From: Mycobacterium sp. AT1
GTDB lineage: Bacteria > Actinomycetota > Actinomycetes > Mycobacteriales > Mycobacteriaceae
DNA length: 64,000 nt
Reading direction: 5' to 3'
NCBI RefSeq assembly: GCF_002043095.1
Contig: NZ_MVOC01000022.1
Coordinates: 79,866 to 143,865, forward strand
The notes beneath the pieces were generated by a model. It was given only the letters and a program-made list of their open reading frames with translations, did not search any database and was not told the origin of the DNA. Shown piece after piece: positions 53,695 to 62,151 of the stretch; position 1 is the stretch's first letter, and the number at the start of each line of letters is the position of its first letter. The position numbers and the translations under genes were made by a program.

Positions 53695-53720
53695 GGTTTC
53701 GGGGTGCTGCGTCCGGGTAT
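53695..53720 (+). promoter_or_regulatory. SigF-like promoter
   Basis: GGTTT (53695-53699), a 15-base spacer, then GGGTAT (53715-53720): a textbook match to the mycobacterial SigF promoter as I know it. A start about eight bases downstream would give a roughly 35-base leader carrying GAAGGGGAC before the ATG at 53763. It is the second such promoter in the window. Confidence 0.7.
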
Positions 53721-53762
53721 CTGCGTCCGTGACAAGGGATGCATTGCACGAAGGGGACGACG

Positions 53763-53900
53763 ATGACGGAGCCCGATCGGGGTCGGCAAGAGGAGCACCT
53801 CGACGCGTCGGAGGATGACGGCTCGGCCGAGCTGCAGCCCGAGGATGGCGGCACGGCGCCGTCCCCGCCCAACGAGGGGTCGCCCGACCACCCGCGGTAG
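53763..53900 (+). CDS. Small acidic protein, 45 residues, SigF-linked
   Basis: A short open frame starting MTEPDRGRQEEHLDASEDDG and ending PDHPR. It is strongly acidic, rich in Glu/Asp/Pro and without hydrophobic stretches, so probably disordered and soluble. Support that it is a real gene: ATG with GAAGGGG seven bases upstream, a near-perfect SigF promoter 42 bases upstream, and codon use with the usual GC-rich third positions. The function is unknown; small hydrophilic SigF-dependent stress proteins are common in mycobacteria. It is followed 24 bases later by the SulP gene frame. Confidence 0.6.
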   Translation: MTEPDRGRQEEHLDASEDDGSAELQPEDGGTAPSPPNEGSPDHPR

Positions 53901-53924
53901 GCGCGAGGTAAACCCTCATGTGAG

Positions 53925-55532
53925 GTGAGAGTAGAGTCTGGTGCGCTGACGGCCGCCCGGTCGTCGCGTCTCGTGAACGGACTTCTGCCCTTGACCTCTC
54001 CACCGACTCCGACTCCGACTCCGCCTGCGCCCAACGTTCGGCAGGCGGGCGATCCCAGCACCTCGGTGATGGCGGCCTTGCGTTCGCCACGTCGACTCAA
54101 GACCGAGGTGCTCGCCGGATTGGTCGTGGCACTCGCGCTGATCCCCGAGGCCATCTCGTTCTCGATCATCGCCGGCGTCGACCCCCGGGTAGGGCTCTTC
54201 GCGTCGTTCACGATGGCCGTCACCATCGCCGTCACGGGCGGTCGACCTGCCATGATCTCCGCCGCGACCGGCTCGATCGCCCTCGTCATCGCGCCGCTGG
54301 TACACGAGCACGGCCTCGACTACCTCATCGTCGCGGTTCTCCTCGGCGGCGTCCTTCAGGTGGTACTCGCCGCGCTCGGCGTGGCTCGGCTCATGCGATT
54401 CGTCCCACGCAGCGTCATGGTCGGCTTCGTCAACGCGCTGGCGATTCTGATCTTCCTGTCGCAGCTGCCCTATCTCATCGGGGTGCCTGCGCTGGTCTAT
54501 CCGTTCGTCGGCGTCGGGCTGCTGATCATGGTGCTGCTGCCGAGGTGGATCACCGCGATCCCCGCCCCGCTGATCGCGATCGTGGTGCTCACCGCGGCCG
54601 TGCTGGTCTTCTCGGTGCACATCCCCAACGTGGGTGACGAGGGCGAACTGCCGACGAGCCTGCCGTCGCTCGTCGTCCCGCACGTGCCGTGGACGTGGCA
54701 CACGCTGGCGATCGTCGCGCCCTACGCGCTGGCGGTGGCCCTGGTCGGGCTGTTGGAGTCGCTGCTCACGGCCAAGCTGGTCGACGACATCACCGACACC
54801 CACAGCAACAAGACAAGGGAGAGCTGGGGCCAGGGCGTCGCCAACGTCGTCACCGGTCTCTTCGGCGGCATGGGCGGCTGCGCGATGATCGGCCAGACGA
54901 TGATCAACGTCAAGGTGTCCGGGGCGCGCACCAGGATCTCGACGTTTCTCGCGGGACTGTTCCTGCTGGTTCTCGTCGTCGGACTTGGCGACGTCGTCGG
55001 TTTGATTCCCATGGCGGCCTTGGTCGCCGTGATGATCATGGTCTCGGTCGGCACGATGGACTGGCACAGCATCACGCCGTCGACGCTGCGTCGCATGCCC
55101 CGCAGCGAGACCCTGGTCATGGTGGCCACCGTGGCCGTCACGGTGGCGACGAGCAACCTCGCGTACGGCGTCATCGTCGGCGCGGTGACCGCGATGGTGC
55201 TCTTCGCGCGGCGGGTCGCACACCTCGTCACCGTCGAAAGAGTCACCGGCACAGACGAACTCGGCGACACCGTCGTCTACCGCGTCACCGGAGAGTTGTT
55301 CTTCGCCTCGAGCAACGACCTCGTCTACCAGTTCAACTACGCCGACGATCCCGTCAACGTCGTCGTCGACATGTCCGAGTCGCACATCTGGGACGCCTCC
55401 ACCGTCGCCGCGCTCGACGCGGTCACCACGAAGTACCGGGCCAAGGGCAAGAACGTCGAGATCGTCGGACTGAACGACGACTCCGCCGACCGGCACGACC
55501 GGCTCTCCGGGAACCTGGGCTCCGGACACTAG
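53925..55532 (+). CDS. SulP-family anion transporter with STAS domain
   Basis: A 535-residue SLC26/SulP protein. After a Pro/Thr-rich leader (PTPTPTPP, from a CGACTC hexamer repeated three times), the membrane domain begins LKTEVLAGLVVALALIPEAISFSIIAGVDPRVGLFASF and continues to about residue 430 with 10-12 helices; a C-terminal STAS domain (NVVVDMSESHIWDASTVAALDAV) ends it. Substrates of the family include sulfate and bicarbonate. The start is uncertain: GTG 53925 is the outer limit, with GTG 53973, TTG 53991 and ATG 54069 as alternatives; none has a strong ribosome binding site. Confidence 0.85.
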   Translation: MRVESGALTAARSSRLVNGLLPLTSPPTPTPTPPAPNVRQAGDPSTSVMAALRSPRRLKTEVLAGLVVALALIPEAISFSIIAGVDPRVGLFASFTMAVTIAVTGGRPAMISAATGSIALVIAPLVHEHGLDYLIVAVLLGGVLQVVLAALGVARLMRFVPRSVMVGFVNALAILIFLSQLPYLIGVPALVYPFVGVGLLIMVLLPRWITAIPAPLIAIVVLTAAVLVFSVHIPNVGDEGELPTSLPSLVVPHVPWTWHTLAIVAPYALAVALVGLLESLLTAKLVDDITDTHSNKTRESWGQGVANVVTGLFGGMGGCAMIGQTMINVKVSGARTRISTFLAGLFLLVLVVGLGDVVGLIPMAALVAVMIMVSVGTMDWHSITPSTLRRMPRSETLVMVATVAVTVATSNLAYGVIVGAVTAMVLFARRVAHLVTVERVTGTDELGDTVVYRVTGELFFASSNDLVYQFNYADDPVNVVVDMSESHIWDASTVAALDAVTTKYRAKGKNVEIVGLNDDSADRHDRLSGNLGSGH

Positions 55533-55546
55533 GCGACGACGTGCAG

Positions 55547-55930
55547 ATGCAGATCGGCCAGGTGGCCACCAAGACGGAATTGTCGATCGCCACCGTGCGG
55601 CACTACGACGAGGTCGGGCTGGTCACGCCGTCGGCGCGCTCGGCGGGCGGGTTCCGGCTCTACACCGAGGCCGACGTAGAACGCCTCCTGGTGATCCGGC
55701 GGATGAAGCCGCTGGGCTTCAGTCTCGCCGAGATGAGGGACCTGCTCGACGCGGTCGACGTCCTCGCCGACGGCGGCGCGTCGGATGAGCGGCGGCGTGG
55801 GGCGGCCGAGAAGTTGCGGGAATGCCGCGCCGCCGCGGAGGAAAGCGCCGTCAAGCTGCGCAAGCACCTCGCGTACGCCGACGAGCTGCGCGGGCTGCTC
55901 GCCGACCTTGCCGACGGCGTGGTCGGCTAG
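55547..55930 (+). CDS. MerR-family transcriptional regulator
   Basis: A 127-residue MerR protein. The winged helix is at residues 1-70 (MQIGQVATKTELSIATVRHY, then GFRLYTEADVERLLVIRRMKPLGFSL). A C-terminal coiled coil follows (RRGAAEKLRECRAAAEESAVKLRKHLAYADEL). There is a single Cys in the coil and no Cys-rich metal loop, so the inducer is not obvious. GTG two codons earlier (55541) is an alternative start. It follows the SulP gene by about 14 bases and may regulate it. Confidence 0.87.
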   Translation: MQIGQVATKTELSIATVRHYDEVGLVTPSARSAGGFRLYTEADVERLLVIRRMKPLGFSLAEMRDLLDAVDVLADGGASDERRRGAAEKLRECRAAAEESAVKLRKHLAYADELRGLLADLADGVVG

Positions 55931-55950
55931 CGAACCTCGGTCTGACGTGG

Positions 55951-56023
55951 CGCCCCCGGCAGGGATCGAACCTGCGACCAACCGCTTAGAAGGCGGTTGC
56001 TCTATCCACTGAGCTACGGAGGC
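55951..56023 (-). tRNA. tRNA-Arg (anticodon TCT)
   Basis: The minus strand forms a complete cloverleaf: acceptor GCCTCCG paired with CGGGGGC, D-arm GCTCAGTGGATAGAGC, anticodon loop CTTCTAA and T-arm GCAGGTTCGATCCCTGC. CCA is encoded at 55948-55950. A small nuclease-like gene begins 65 bases from its 5' end. Confidence 0.96.
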
Positions 56024-56087
56024 AGCGCACACACTTTAGCCGAATTGCCGCGAATCGCCTGACGCATGACTCCCTACGCTCGAAGGC

Positions 56088-56522
56088 ATGGGGGTGCACT
56101 TCACCAAGGACAAGGGCGACCTCGGCGTCGCGAAGGTGCACGCCGATTTGGCCGGAAAGGGCTTCACGGTTCTCTTTCCGGTGACCGAACACGCGCCGTT
56201 CGATCTGGTCGCCCACGCCCGCGGTGAGTTTCATCGGCTCCAGGTGAAGTACCGGTCTGCCCGGGCCGGCGCCGTCAAGGTCCACTTTCGCTCCACCTGG
56301 GCGGATCGACACGGCACCCATACGACGCCGATGGACAAGGACGTCGTCGACTTCGTGTCTGTCTACTGCCCGGAAACTGACCGGTGCTACTACGTCCGTC
56401 CCGGTGCTCGTGGCACGTCGGTAACCCTTCGGATCGCCCCAAGCCGGAATGGTCAGCAGGCCGGGGTGCTGTTTGCCGATTCGTTTCGCGACCTTCCGAG
56501 CCAGCCGATGGGCGACGGCTGA
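56088..56522 (+). CDS. PD-(D/E)XK nuclease-like protein (group I intron endonuclease-like)
   Basis: A 144-residue protein. DKGDLGVAKVHADLAGKGF holds a possible early acidic residue; then FPVTEHAPFDLVAHARGEFHRLQVKYRSA gives a PFD...QVK arrangement, the PD-(D/E)XK nuclease core with Gln in place of the acidic residue, as in the I-Ssp6803I-type intron-associated endonuclease family. It ends with a small beta region. The ATG at 56088 has GAAGG upstream. It sits beside tRNA-Arg, and I-Ssp6803I itself targets a tRNA gene. No intron is present here, so it may be a free-standing or domesticated nuclease. Confidence 0.7.
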   Translation: MGVHFTKDKGDLGVAKVHADLAGKGFTVLFPVTEHAPFDLVAHARGEFHRLQVKYRSARAGAVKVHFRSTWADRHGTHTTPMDKDVVDFVSVYCPETDRCYYVRPGARGTSVTLRIAPSRNGQQAGVLFADSFRDLPSQPMGDG

Positions 56523-56633
56523 GAACGGAGCTGGCAACCGCCTCACAACACCGGTATTGCGACCCGCGGTATCGGGTGGCGGACTAGCGTGGACCCCGCA
56601 TCCGGGGTGACGACGGCAGGAGATCGACAGAAG

Positions 56634-58145
56634 ATGAGCGACGTGCCGGACAACGCCGCGGCCGGACTCCCCGAGGAATTGAGTGCGGTCGACCAGCTGT
56701 TGCACCGCGGCGAGGCGAACCCGCGCACGCGGTCGGGGCTCATGGGCGTCGAGCTGCTCGACGCGACACCCGACTGGGAACGGTTCCGGGCGCGCTTCGA
56801 GAACGCGTCCCGCAAGGTGTTGCGGCTGCGCCAGAAGGTCGTGATGCCGACCCTGCCGACGGCGGCGGCGCGGTGGGTCGTCGACCCCGACTTCAACTTG
56901 GACTATCACGTGCGACGGGTTCGCGTCCCCGCACCCGGCACGCTGCGCGAGGTGATGGACCTCGCCGAGGTGGCGCTGCAGTCGCCGATGGACATCTCGC
57001 GGCCGCTGTGGACGGCCACGCTGGTCGAGGGTCTCGCCGACGGCACGGCCGCGACGATGCTGCACCTGAGCCACGCGGTCACCGACGGCGTCGGCGCGAT
57101 CGAGATGTTCGCCAACATCTACGACGTCGAACGCGACCCACCACCGGCCAAGGTTGCGCAGCTGCCGATCCCTGAGGATCTTTCGCCCAACGACCTCATG
57201 CGCGAAGGGTTCACCAAGCTTCCCGGCTCGATCGCCGGTGGCATCGTCGGCGCCATCGGCGGGGCGGCGTCATTGTTGGGAAGGGTTGTCCGCGATCCGG
57301 TGTCCTCGGTCGGCGGTGTCGTCAACTACGCCAGGTCGAGCGCCCGTGTCATGGGGCCGGTGGCGGATCCGTCGCCCCTGCTGCGCAGGCGCAGCATGTC
57401 CTCGCGCACCGAGGCGATCGACATCAAGTTCAGCGACCTGCACAAGGCGTCGAAGGCCGCGGGCGGCTCGATCAACGACGCGTATCTGGCCGGGCTGTGC
57501 GGCGCGCTTCGGCTCTACCACGAAGCCAAGGGCATTCCCGTCGCCACGCTGCCGATGGCGGTGCCGGTCAACCTGCGGTCCGACGACGATCCCGCGGGCG
57601 GAAACCGTTTCGCCGGAGTCAATCTCGCGGCTCCCGTCGGTATCGCCGACCCGACGAGGCGCATCGCGAAGGTACGCGCCCAGATGATGCGCAAGCGCGA
57701 GGAACGCGCAATCGACATGGTCGGCGCCATGGCGCCACTGATCAGCCTGCTGCCCGACTCCATCCTCGAATCCGTGGCCGGCTCGGTGGTCAACTCCGAC
57801 GTACAGGCCAGCAACGTGCCGATCTACCCGGGGGACACCTTCATCGCGGGTGCAAAGATCCTGCGACACTACGGGATTGGTCCGCTGCCCGGCGTGGCCA
57901 TGATGGTGGTGCTGGTGTCGCGGGCGGGCTACTGCACGATTACCACCCGCTACGACCGGGCGGCCGTCGCCGACGAGGCGTTGTGGGCGAGGTGTCTACG
58001 GGACGGCTTCGACGAGGTGCTCGCCCTGGGAGGCGAGGGCCGGTCGACGCCCGCATCGTTCGTCGCCGATCCGCCCGCGCCGCCGTCTTCTGAGGCGCCG
58101 CAGACGTCACCGTCCACCTCGGCCAATGGGAGTGCCGCGCAATGA
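56634..58145 (+). CDS. Wax ester synthase/diacylglycerol acyltransferase-like protein (Rv2484c-like)
   Basis: A 503-residue member of the bacterial WS/DGAT family. It starts with LSAVDQLLHRGEANPRTRSG and has HLSHAVTDGVGA, the HxxxD motif with the catalytic His near residue 147 (the first His of the usual HH pair is Ser here). AMAVPVNLR-type (LPMAVPVNLRSDDD) and NVPIYPGDTFIAGA follow. The family transfers acyl groups to alcohols or diacylglycerol. With plsC and plsB2 immediately downstream it is likely to act in storage or membrane lipid synthesis. The ATG at 56634 follows AGGAG; four-base overlap with plsC. Confidence 0.9.
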   Translation: MSDVPDNAAAGLPEELSAVDQLLHRGEANPRTRSGLMGVELLDATPDWERFRARFENASRKVLRLRQKVVMPTLPTAAARWVVDPDFNLDYHVRRVRVPAPGTLREVMDLAEVALQSPMDISRPLWTATLVEGLADGTAATMLHLSHAVTDGVGAIEMFANIYDVERDPPPAKVAQLPIPEDLSPNDLMREGFTKLPGSIAGGIVGAIGGAASLLGRVVRDPVSSVGGVVNYARSSARVMGPVADPSPLLRRRSMSSRTEAIDIKFSDLHKASKAAGGSINDAYLAGLCGALRLYHEAKGIPVATLPMAVPVNLRSDDDPAGGNRFAGVNLAAPVGIADPTRRIAKVRAQMMRKREERAIDMVGAMAPLISLLPDSILESVAGSVVNSDVQASNVPIYPGDTFIAGAKILRHYGIGPLPGVAMMVVLVSRAGYCTITTRYDRAAVADEALWARCLRDGFDEVLALGGEGRSTPASFVADPPAPPSSEAPQTSPSTSANGSAAQ

Positions 58146-59770
58146 CTTCGCAGAACGGACAGCCCGAGCGCCAGGGCGACAACGTGATCCTTCGCCTGCC
58201 CGGCTCGGTCGCCGAGATCGAGGCCAGTCCGGAGGGCCCCGAGGTCGGTGCCTTCTTCGACCTCGACGGCACCCTGGTGGCCGGCTTCACCGGGGTCATG
58301 ATGACCCAGGACAGGCTGCGGCGCGGCCAGATGAGCGTCGGCGAGTTCATCGGCATGGTGCAGGCCGGGCTCAACCATCAACTGGGGCGTTCGGAGTTCG
58401 AGGATCTGATCGGCAAGGGCGCCAGGATGTTGCACGGCAACTCCATCAGCGACCTCGACGAGCTCGGCGAGCGACTGTTCGTCCAGCACGTCCAGGCGCG
58501 CATCTATCCCGAGATGCGCGCGCTGGTTCGCGCCCACATGGCCCGCGGCCACACCGTCGTCCTCAGTTCGTCGGCGCTGACCGTCCAGGTCGAGCCGGTG
58601 GCCAAGTTCCTCGGCATCGACAACGTGCTGAGCAACCAGTTCGAAACCGACGACGACGGCTTGATCACCGGTGAAGTGCGCACCCCCATCATCTGGGGGT
58701 CCGGCAAGGCCCGTGCGGTGCAAGCGTTCTCGGCCAAGAACGGCGTCGACCTGACCAAGAGCTACTTCTACGCCGACGGCGACGAGGACGTCGCGTTGAT
58801 GTACCTCGTCGGCAACCCGCGACCGACGAATCCCGCTGGCAAGCTGCGCGCCGTTGCCGTCAAGCGGGGCTGGCCGATCCTCAAGTTCACCAGTCGCAGC
58901 GGCAGCAGCCCGGTGGCGCAACTGCGCACCGTGGCGGGCATCGCCTCGTTGCTGCCCGCAGCGGCCGGCGGCCTGAGCCTGGGAATCCTCACGCGCAACC
59001 GCCGCACCGGGGTCAACTTCTTCACCGCGGCGTGGACCCGGCTGCTGATGACCTCGATCGGAATCGACCTCAACGTGCTTGGCGAGGAGAACCTGACGGC
59101 CAAGCGGCCCGCGGTGTTCCTGTTCAACCACCGCAACCAGGCCGACCCGTTCATCGCGGGTCGGCTGATCAGCGACAACTTCACCTCCGTCGGCAAGAAG
59201 GAGCTCGAGAAGGATCCGCTCATGGGCACCGTCGGCCGGGTGCTCGACGCCGCCTTCATCGACCGCGACGACCCGAAGGCCGCCGTCGAGAGCCTGGCGA
59301 AGATCGAAGAGCTTGCGCGCAAGGGCATTTCGGTGCTGATCGCTCCCGAGGGCACCCGCTTGGACACGACCGAGGTGGGGGACTTCAAGAAGGGGCCGTT
59401 CCGAATCGCCATGGCGGCTGGCGTGCCGCTGGTGCCGATCGTCATCCGCAACGCCGAGGTCATCGCCGAGCGGAATTCGAGCACGTTCAACGCCGGCAAG
59501 GTCGACGTGGCGGTGTTCCCGCCGATCTCAGTCGACGACTGGACCACCGAGAACCTGTCCGAGCGCATCGCCGAGGTGAGGCAGCTCTACCTCGACACGC
59601 TCAAGGACTGGCCGGCGGACGTCCTCCCGAGCGCGCCGCTCTACGAACGCACCGCCAAGCCCGTCAAGAAGGCGCCGGCGAAGAAGGCTCCCGCAAAGAA
59701 GGCTCCGGCCAAGAAGGCTCCCGCAAAGAAGGCTGCTGCCAAGGCAACTCCGAAGAAGGGGCGGCCGTGA
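58142..59770 (+). CDS. plsC: HAD-IB phosphatase/1-acylglycerol-3-phosphate acyltransferase fusion
   Basis: A 542-residue two-domain protein. Residues about 30-270 are a HAD-IB hydrolase (FFDLDGTLV with D40 and D42, [38 protein letters not shown]). Residues about 300-490 are a PlsC acyltransferase ([11 protein letters not shown] with the HxxxxD pair, and [12 protein letters not shown]). It thus may both acylate lysophosphatidate and dephosphorylate a product, as proposed for Rv2483c. The C-terminus (about residues 505-542) is a Lys/Ala/Pro histone-H1-like tail with five AKKAP-type units. Both ends overlap neighbouring genes by four bases. Confidence 0.93.
   Translation: MTSQNGQPERQGDNVILRLPGSVAEIEASPEGPEVGAFFDLDGTLVAGFTGVMMTQDRLRRGQMSVGEFIGMVQAGLNHQLGRSEFEDLIGKGARMLHGNSISDLDELGERLFVQHVQARIYPEMRALVRAHMARGHTVVLSSSALTVQVEPVAKFLGIDNVLSNQFETDDDGLITGEVRTPIIWGSGKARAVQAFSAKNGVDLTKSYFYADGDEDVALMYLVGNPRPTNPAGKLRAVAVKRGWPILKFTSRSGSSPVAQLRTVAGIASLLPAAAGGLSLGILTRNRRTGVNFFTAAWTRLLMTSIGIDLNVLGEENLTAKRPAVFLFNHRNQADPFIAGRLISDNFTSVGKKELEKDPLMGTVGRVLDAAFIDRDDPKAAVESLAKIEELARKGISVLIAPEGTRLDTTEVGDFKKGPFRIAMAAGVPLVPIVIRNAEVIAERNSSTFNAGKVDVAVFPPISVDDWTTENLSERIAEVRQLYLDTLKDWPADVLPSAPLYERTAKPVKKAPAKKAPAKKAPAKKAPAKKAAAKATPKKGRP
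59666..59740 (+). repeat. Five 15-bp tandem units encoding KKAPA
   Basis: Five in-frame units of 15 bases, each beginning AAGAAGGC (59666-59680, 59681-59695, 59696-59710, 59711-59725, 59726-59740). Units 2 and 4 are identical (AAGAAGGCTCCCGCA). They encode the basic tail of the PlsC fusion protein, and copy number could vary between strains. Confidence 0.9.
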
Positions 59771-62106
59771 AGGTAACCGCCGACGCCCTGCACAGCTTCA
59801 CTCCCACCGGTGACGCACTGGTCCTCGCGGCGGTTGACTCGCCAGCCGAGGTCGAGATGCTCGACGATTGGCTGGCCGACCAGCGCAAGGAGCACCCGGG
59901 CTCCAACATCGAGGTTCTGCAACTTCCGACCGACGGCGACCCGCCACCCGCCACCCTCGCCCGACTCGTCGAGTTGCTCGACGTCGACGAGGACCGCTCG
60001 GTGGTTCCCGTCCGGGTGTTCTGGGTTCCCGGCGGTCTGCCCACCCGGTCGAAGGTGGTGGCGTTCATCAGCGGACGGGACACTTACCGTCCGCCGAAAC
60101 TGTTGCAGAGCAACATTCTTCACAAGAACCCGGCCCGGGCCCGCGTGGTGGCCGGCGAGCCCGCCAAGGTCTCCGAGCTGCGCCAGCACTGGAGTGACAC
60201 CACCGTTGCGGAGAACCCCCGCGACTTCGCGCACTTCGTCGTCCGGCGTGCGGAGCTGGCGATCGGTCGCGTCGAATTGCGGCTGCTGGGGCCAGAATAC
60301 AAGTCGCCACGCCTGATCAAGCCGGAGATACTGTCCTCCAACCGTTTCCGTGAGGGACTGCAGAAGATCCCCGGGGCGACGTTGGAGTCCGCAGGCGACA
60401 TGCTCGACGAGCTGTCGACCGGGTGGAGTCGGTTCTCCGTCGACCTGATCCCGTCACTGGGTCGGGCCGTCTTCAGCAGGGGCTTCGACCCGAACATCGA
60501 CTACGACAGCGCCGAGATCGAGTCGATGCGCGGAGCGCTGGAACGGCATCCGGCCGTGCTGCTGTTCTCGCATCGGTCCTATCTCGACGGTGTGATCGTG
60601 CCGGTCGCGATGCAGGAGAACCGGCTGCCGCCCGTGCACACCTTCGCAGGCATCAACCTGTCGTTCGGCTTCATGGGTCCGCTGATGCGCCGTTCGGGCG
60701 CCATCTTCATCCGTCGCAAACTCGACGACCCCACCTACAAGTACGTGCTCAAGGAGTTCGTCGGTTACATCGTCGAAAAGCGGTTCAACCTGAGCTGGGC
60801 CATCGAAGGAACGCGCTCGCGCACCGGAAAGATGTTGCCGCCCAAGCTCGGTCTGCTCGCGTACGTCGCCGACGCCTACCTGGCGGGCCGCAGCGACGAC
60901 ATCCTCCTGCAGCCCGTCTCGATCAGCTTCGACCAGTTGCACGAGACGGCGGAATACGCCGACTACGCCCGTGGCGGCGAGAAGACCCCCGAGGGGGTGT
61001 CCTGGCTGTACAACTTCATCAAGGCTCAGGGCGACCGCAACTACGGCAAGATCTACGTCCGCTTCCCAGAAGCGGTCTCGATGGCGAAGTACCTCGGCGA
61101 ACCGCACGGGCCGATGACCACCGACGAGGCCGCCAAACGTCTGGCCATGCAGAAGATGGCCTTCGAGGTGGCATGGCGCATCCTGCGCGTAACACCGGTC
61201 AACGCAACGGGATTGGTTTCCGCGCTGTTGCTCACCACCAGTGGGGTGGCCCTGACGCTGGACCAGCTGCATCACACGATGCAAGACTCCCTGGACTACC
61301 TCGAGCGCACCAAGACTCCGATGACCAACAGCGCGCTGCGACTTCGCACCACCGACGGCGTGCGGGCAGCCGTGGACGCGCTCTCTGGCGGGCATCCGGT
61401 CACCCGGATTGACGGAGGTCGGGAACCGGTGTGGCGCATTGCCCCCGAGGACGAACATCAGGCCGCGTTCTACCGCAACACCCTGATCCACGCGTTCCTC
61501 GAGACCTCGATCGTCGAGCTGTCGCTGGTGCACGCCGCCCGCGCGCAGGGGGACAGGGTCGAGGCCTTCTGGGCGCAGGCGATGCGGCTGCGCGACCTGT
61601 TGAAGTTCGAGTTCTACTTCGCCGACTCCGCGGCGTTCCGCGAGCACGTCGCCGAGGAGATGTCATGGCACGACGATTGGGAACGACACGTCGCCGCGGG
61701 CGGTGACGAGATCGACGCGATCCTGAAGGCCAAACGGCCACTGGTAGCAGGCGCCATGCTGCGGCCGTTCATCGAGGCGTACGAGATCGTCGCCGACGTC
61801 CTTCGGGGCACGCCACCGGAGATCGGCGAGAAGGATCTCACCGCCCTCGCCCTCGGCGTCGGCGGTCAGTACATCGCGCAGAACCGGGTCCACAGCAACG
61901 AGTCGGTGTCGGCGCTCCTGTTCGCCACTGCGCGACAGGTGATCGCCGACCAGAACCTGCTGAAGCCGGCCGCCGACCTCGAGGAGCGTCGCGCGGCGTT
62001 CCTGGCGGAACTGCGTGACATCCTCGGCGACATGAGCAAGGTCGAGAAGTTCTCCCGAGACCAGTTCTTCCTTCGCGAGTTGGTCATGCGCAAGGAGAAC
62101 GGCTGA
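59767..62106 (+). CDS. plsB2: Glycerol-3-phosphate acyltransferase
   Basis: A 779-residue PlsB-type membrane-associated enzyme that makes 1-acyl-glycerol-3-phosphate, the first step of phospholipid and triacylglycerol synthesis. Catalytic HxxxxD is in [15 protein letters not shown] (near residue 269). Substrate-binding motifs are [42 protein letters not shown] and [13 protein letters not shown]. The GTG at 59767 overlaps the plsC stop (GTGA). The three genes WS/DGAT-plsC-plsB2 keep the order I recall for Rv2484c-Rv2482c and form a compact glycerolipid acylation operon. Confidence 0.95.
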   Translation: MKVTADALHSFTPTGDALVLAAVDSPAEVEMLDDWLADQRKEHPGSNIEVLQLPTDGDPPPATLARLVELLDVDEDRSVVPVRVFWVPGGLPTRSKVVAFISGRDTYRPPKLLQSNILHKNPARARVVAGEPAKVSELRQHWSDTTVAENPRDFAHFVVRRAELAIGRVELRLLGPEYKSPRLIKPEILSSNRFREGLQKIPGATLESAGDMLDELSTGWSRFSVDLIPSLGRAVFSRGFDPNIDYDSAEIESMRGALERHPAVLLFSHRSYLDGVIVPVAMQENRLPPVHTFAGINLSFGFMGPLMRRSGAIFIRRKLDDPTYKYVLKEFVGYIVEKRFNLSWAIEGTRSRTGKMLPPKLGLLAYVADAYLAGRSDDILLQPVSISFDQLHETAEYADYARGGEKTPEGVSWLYNFIKAQGDRNYGKIYVRFPEAVSMAKYLGEPHGPMTTDEAAKRLAMQKMAFEVAWRILRVTPVNATGLVSALLLTTSGVALTLDQLHHTMQDSLDYLERTKTPMTNSALRLRTTDGVRAAVDALSGGHPVTRIDGGREPVWRIAPEDEHQAAFYRNTLIHAFLETSIVELSLVHAARAQGDRVEAFWAQAMRLRDLLKFEFYFADSAAFREHVAEEMSWHDDWERHVAAGGDEIDAILKAKRPLVAGAMLRPFIEAYEIVADVLRGTPPEIGEKDLTALALGVGGQYIAQNRVHSNESVSALLFATARQVIADQNLLKPAADLEERRAAFLAELRDILGDMSKVEKFSRDQFFLRELVMRKENG

Positions 62107-62151
62107 CGGCAGCGTTTTAGCGAAGTCGGCAATGCGCCATACCCTGGAGGC

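Noticed and set aside
53916..55529. A 537-codon open frame antisense to the SulP gene
   Set aside because: Its translation is extremely rich in Asp, Arg, His and Gly with no hydrophobic core, which is the usual shadow of a GC-rich membrane-protein gene. The plus strand has a clear SulP-STAS protein.
55931..56633. Integrated element using tRNA-Arg as attachment site
   Set aside because: No repeated copy of the tRNA 3' end, integrase or excisionase gene is visible. Only the small nuclease-like gene is next to the tRNA, on its 5' side.
60454..61647. Antisense 397-codon frame within plsB2
   Set aside because: Composition is His/Arg/Val-rich without domain signatures; plsB2 on the plus strand has all catalytic motifs.
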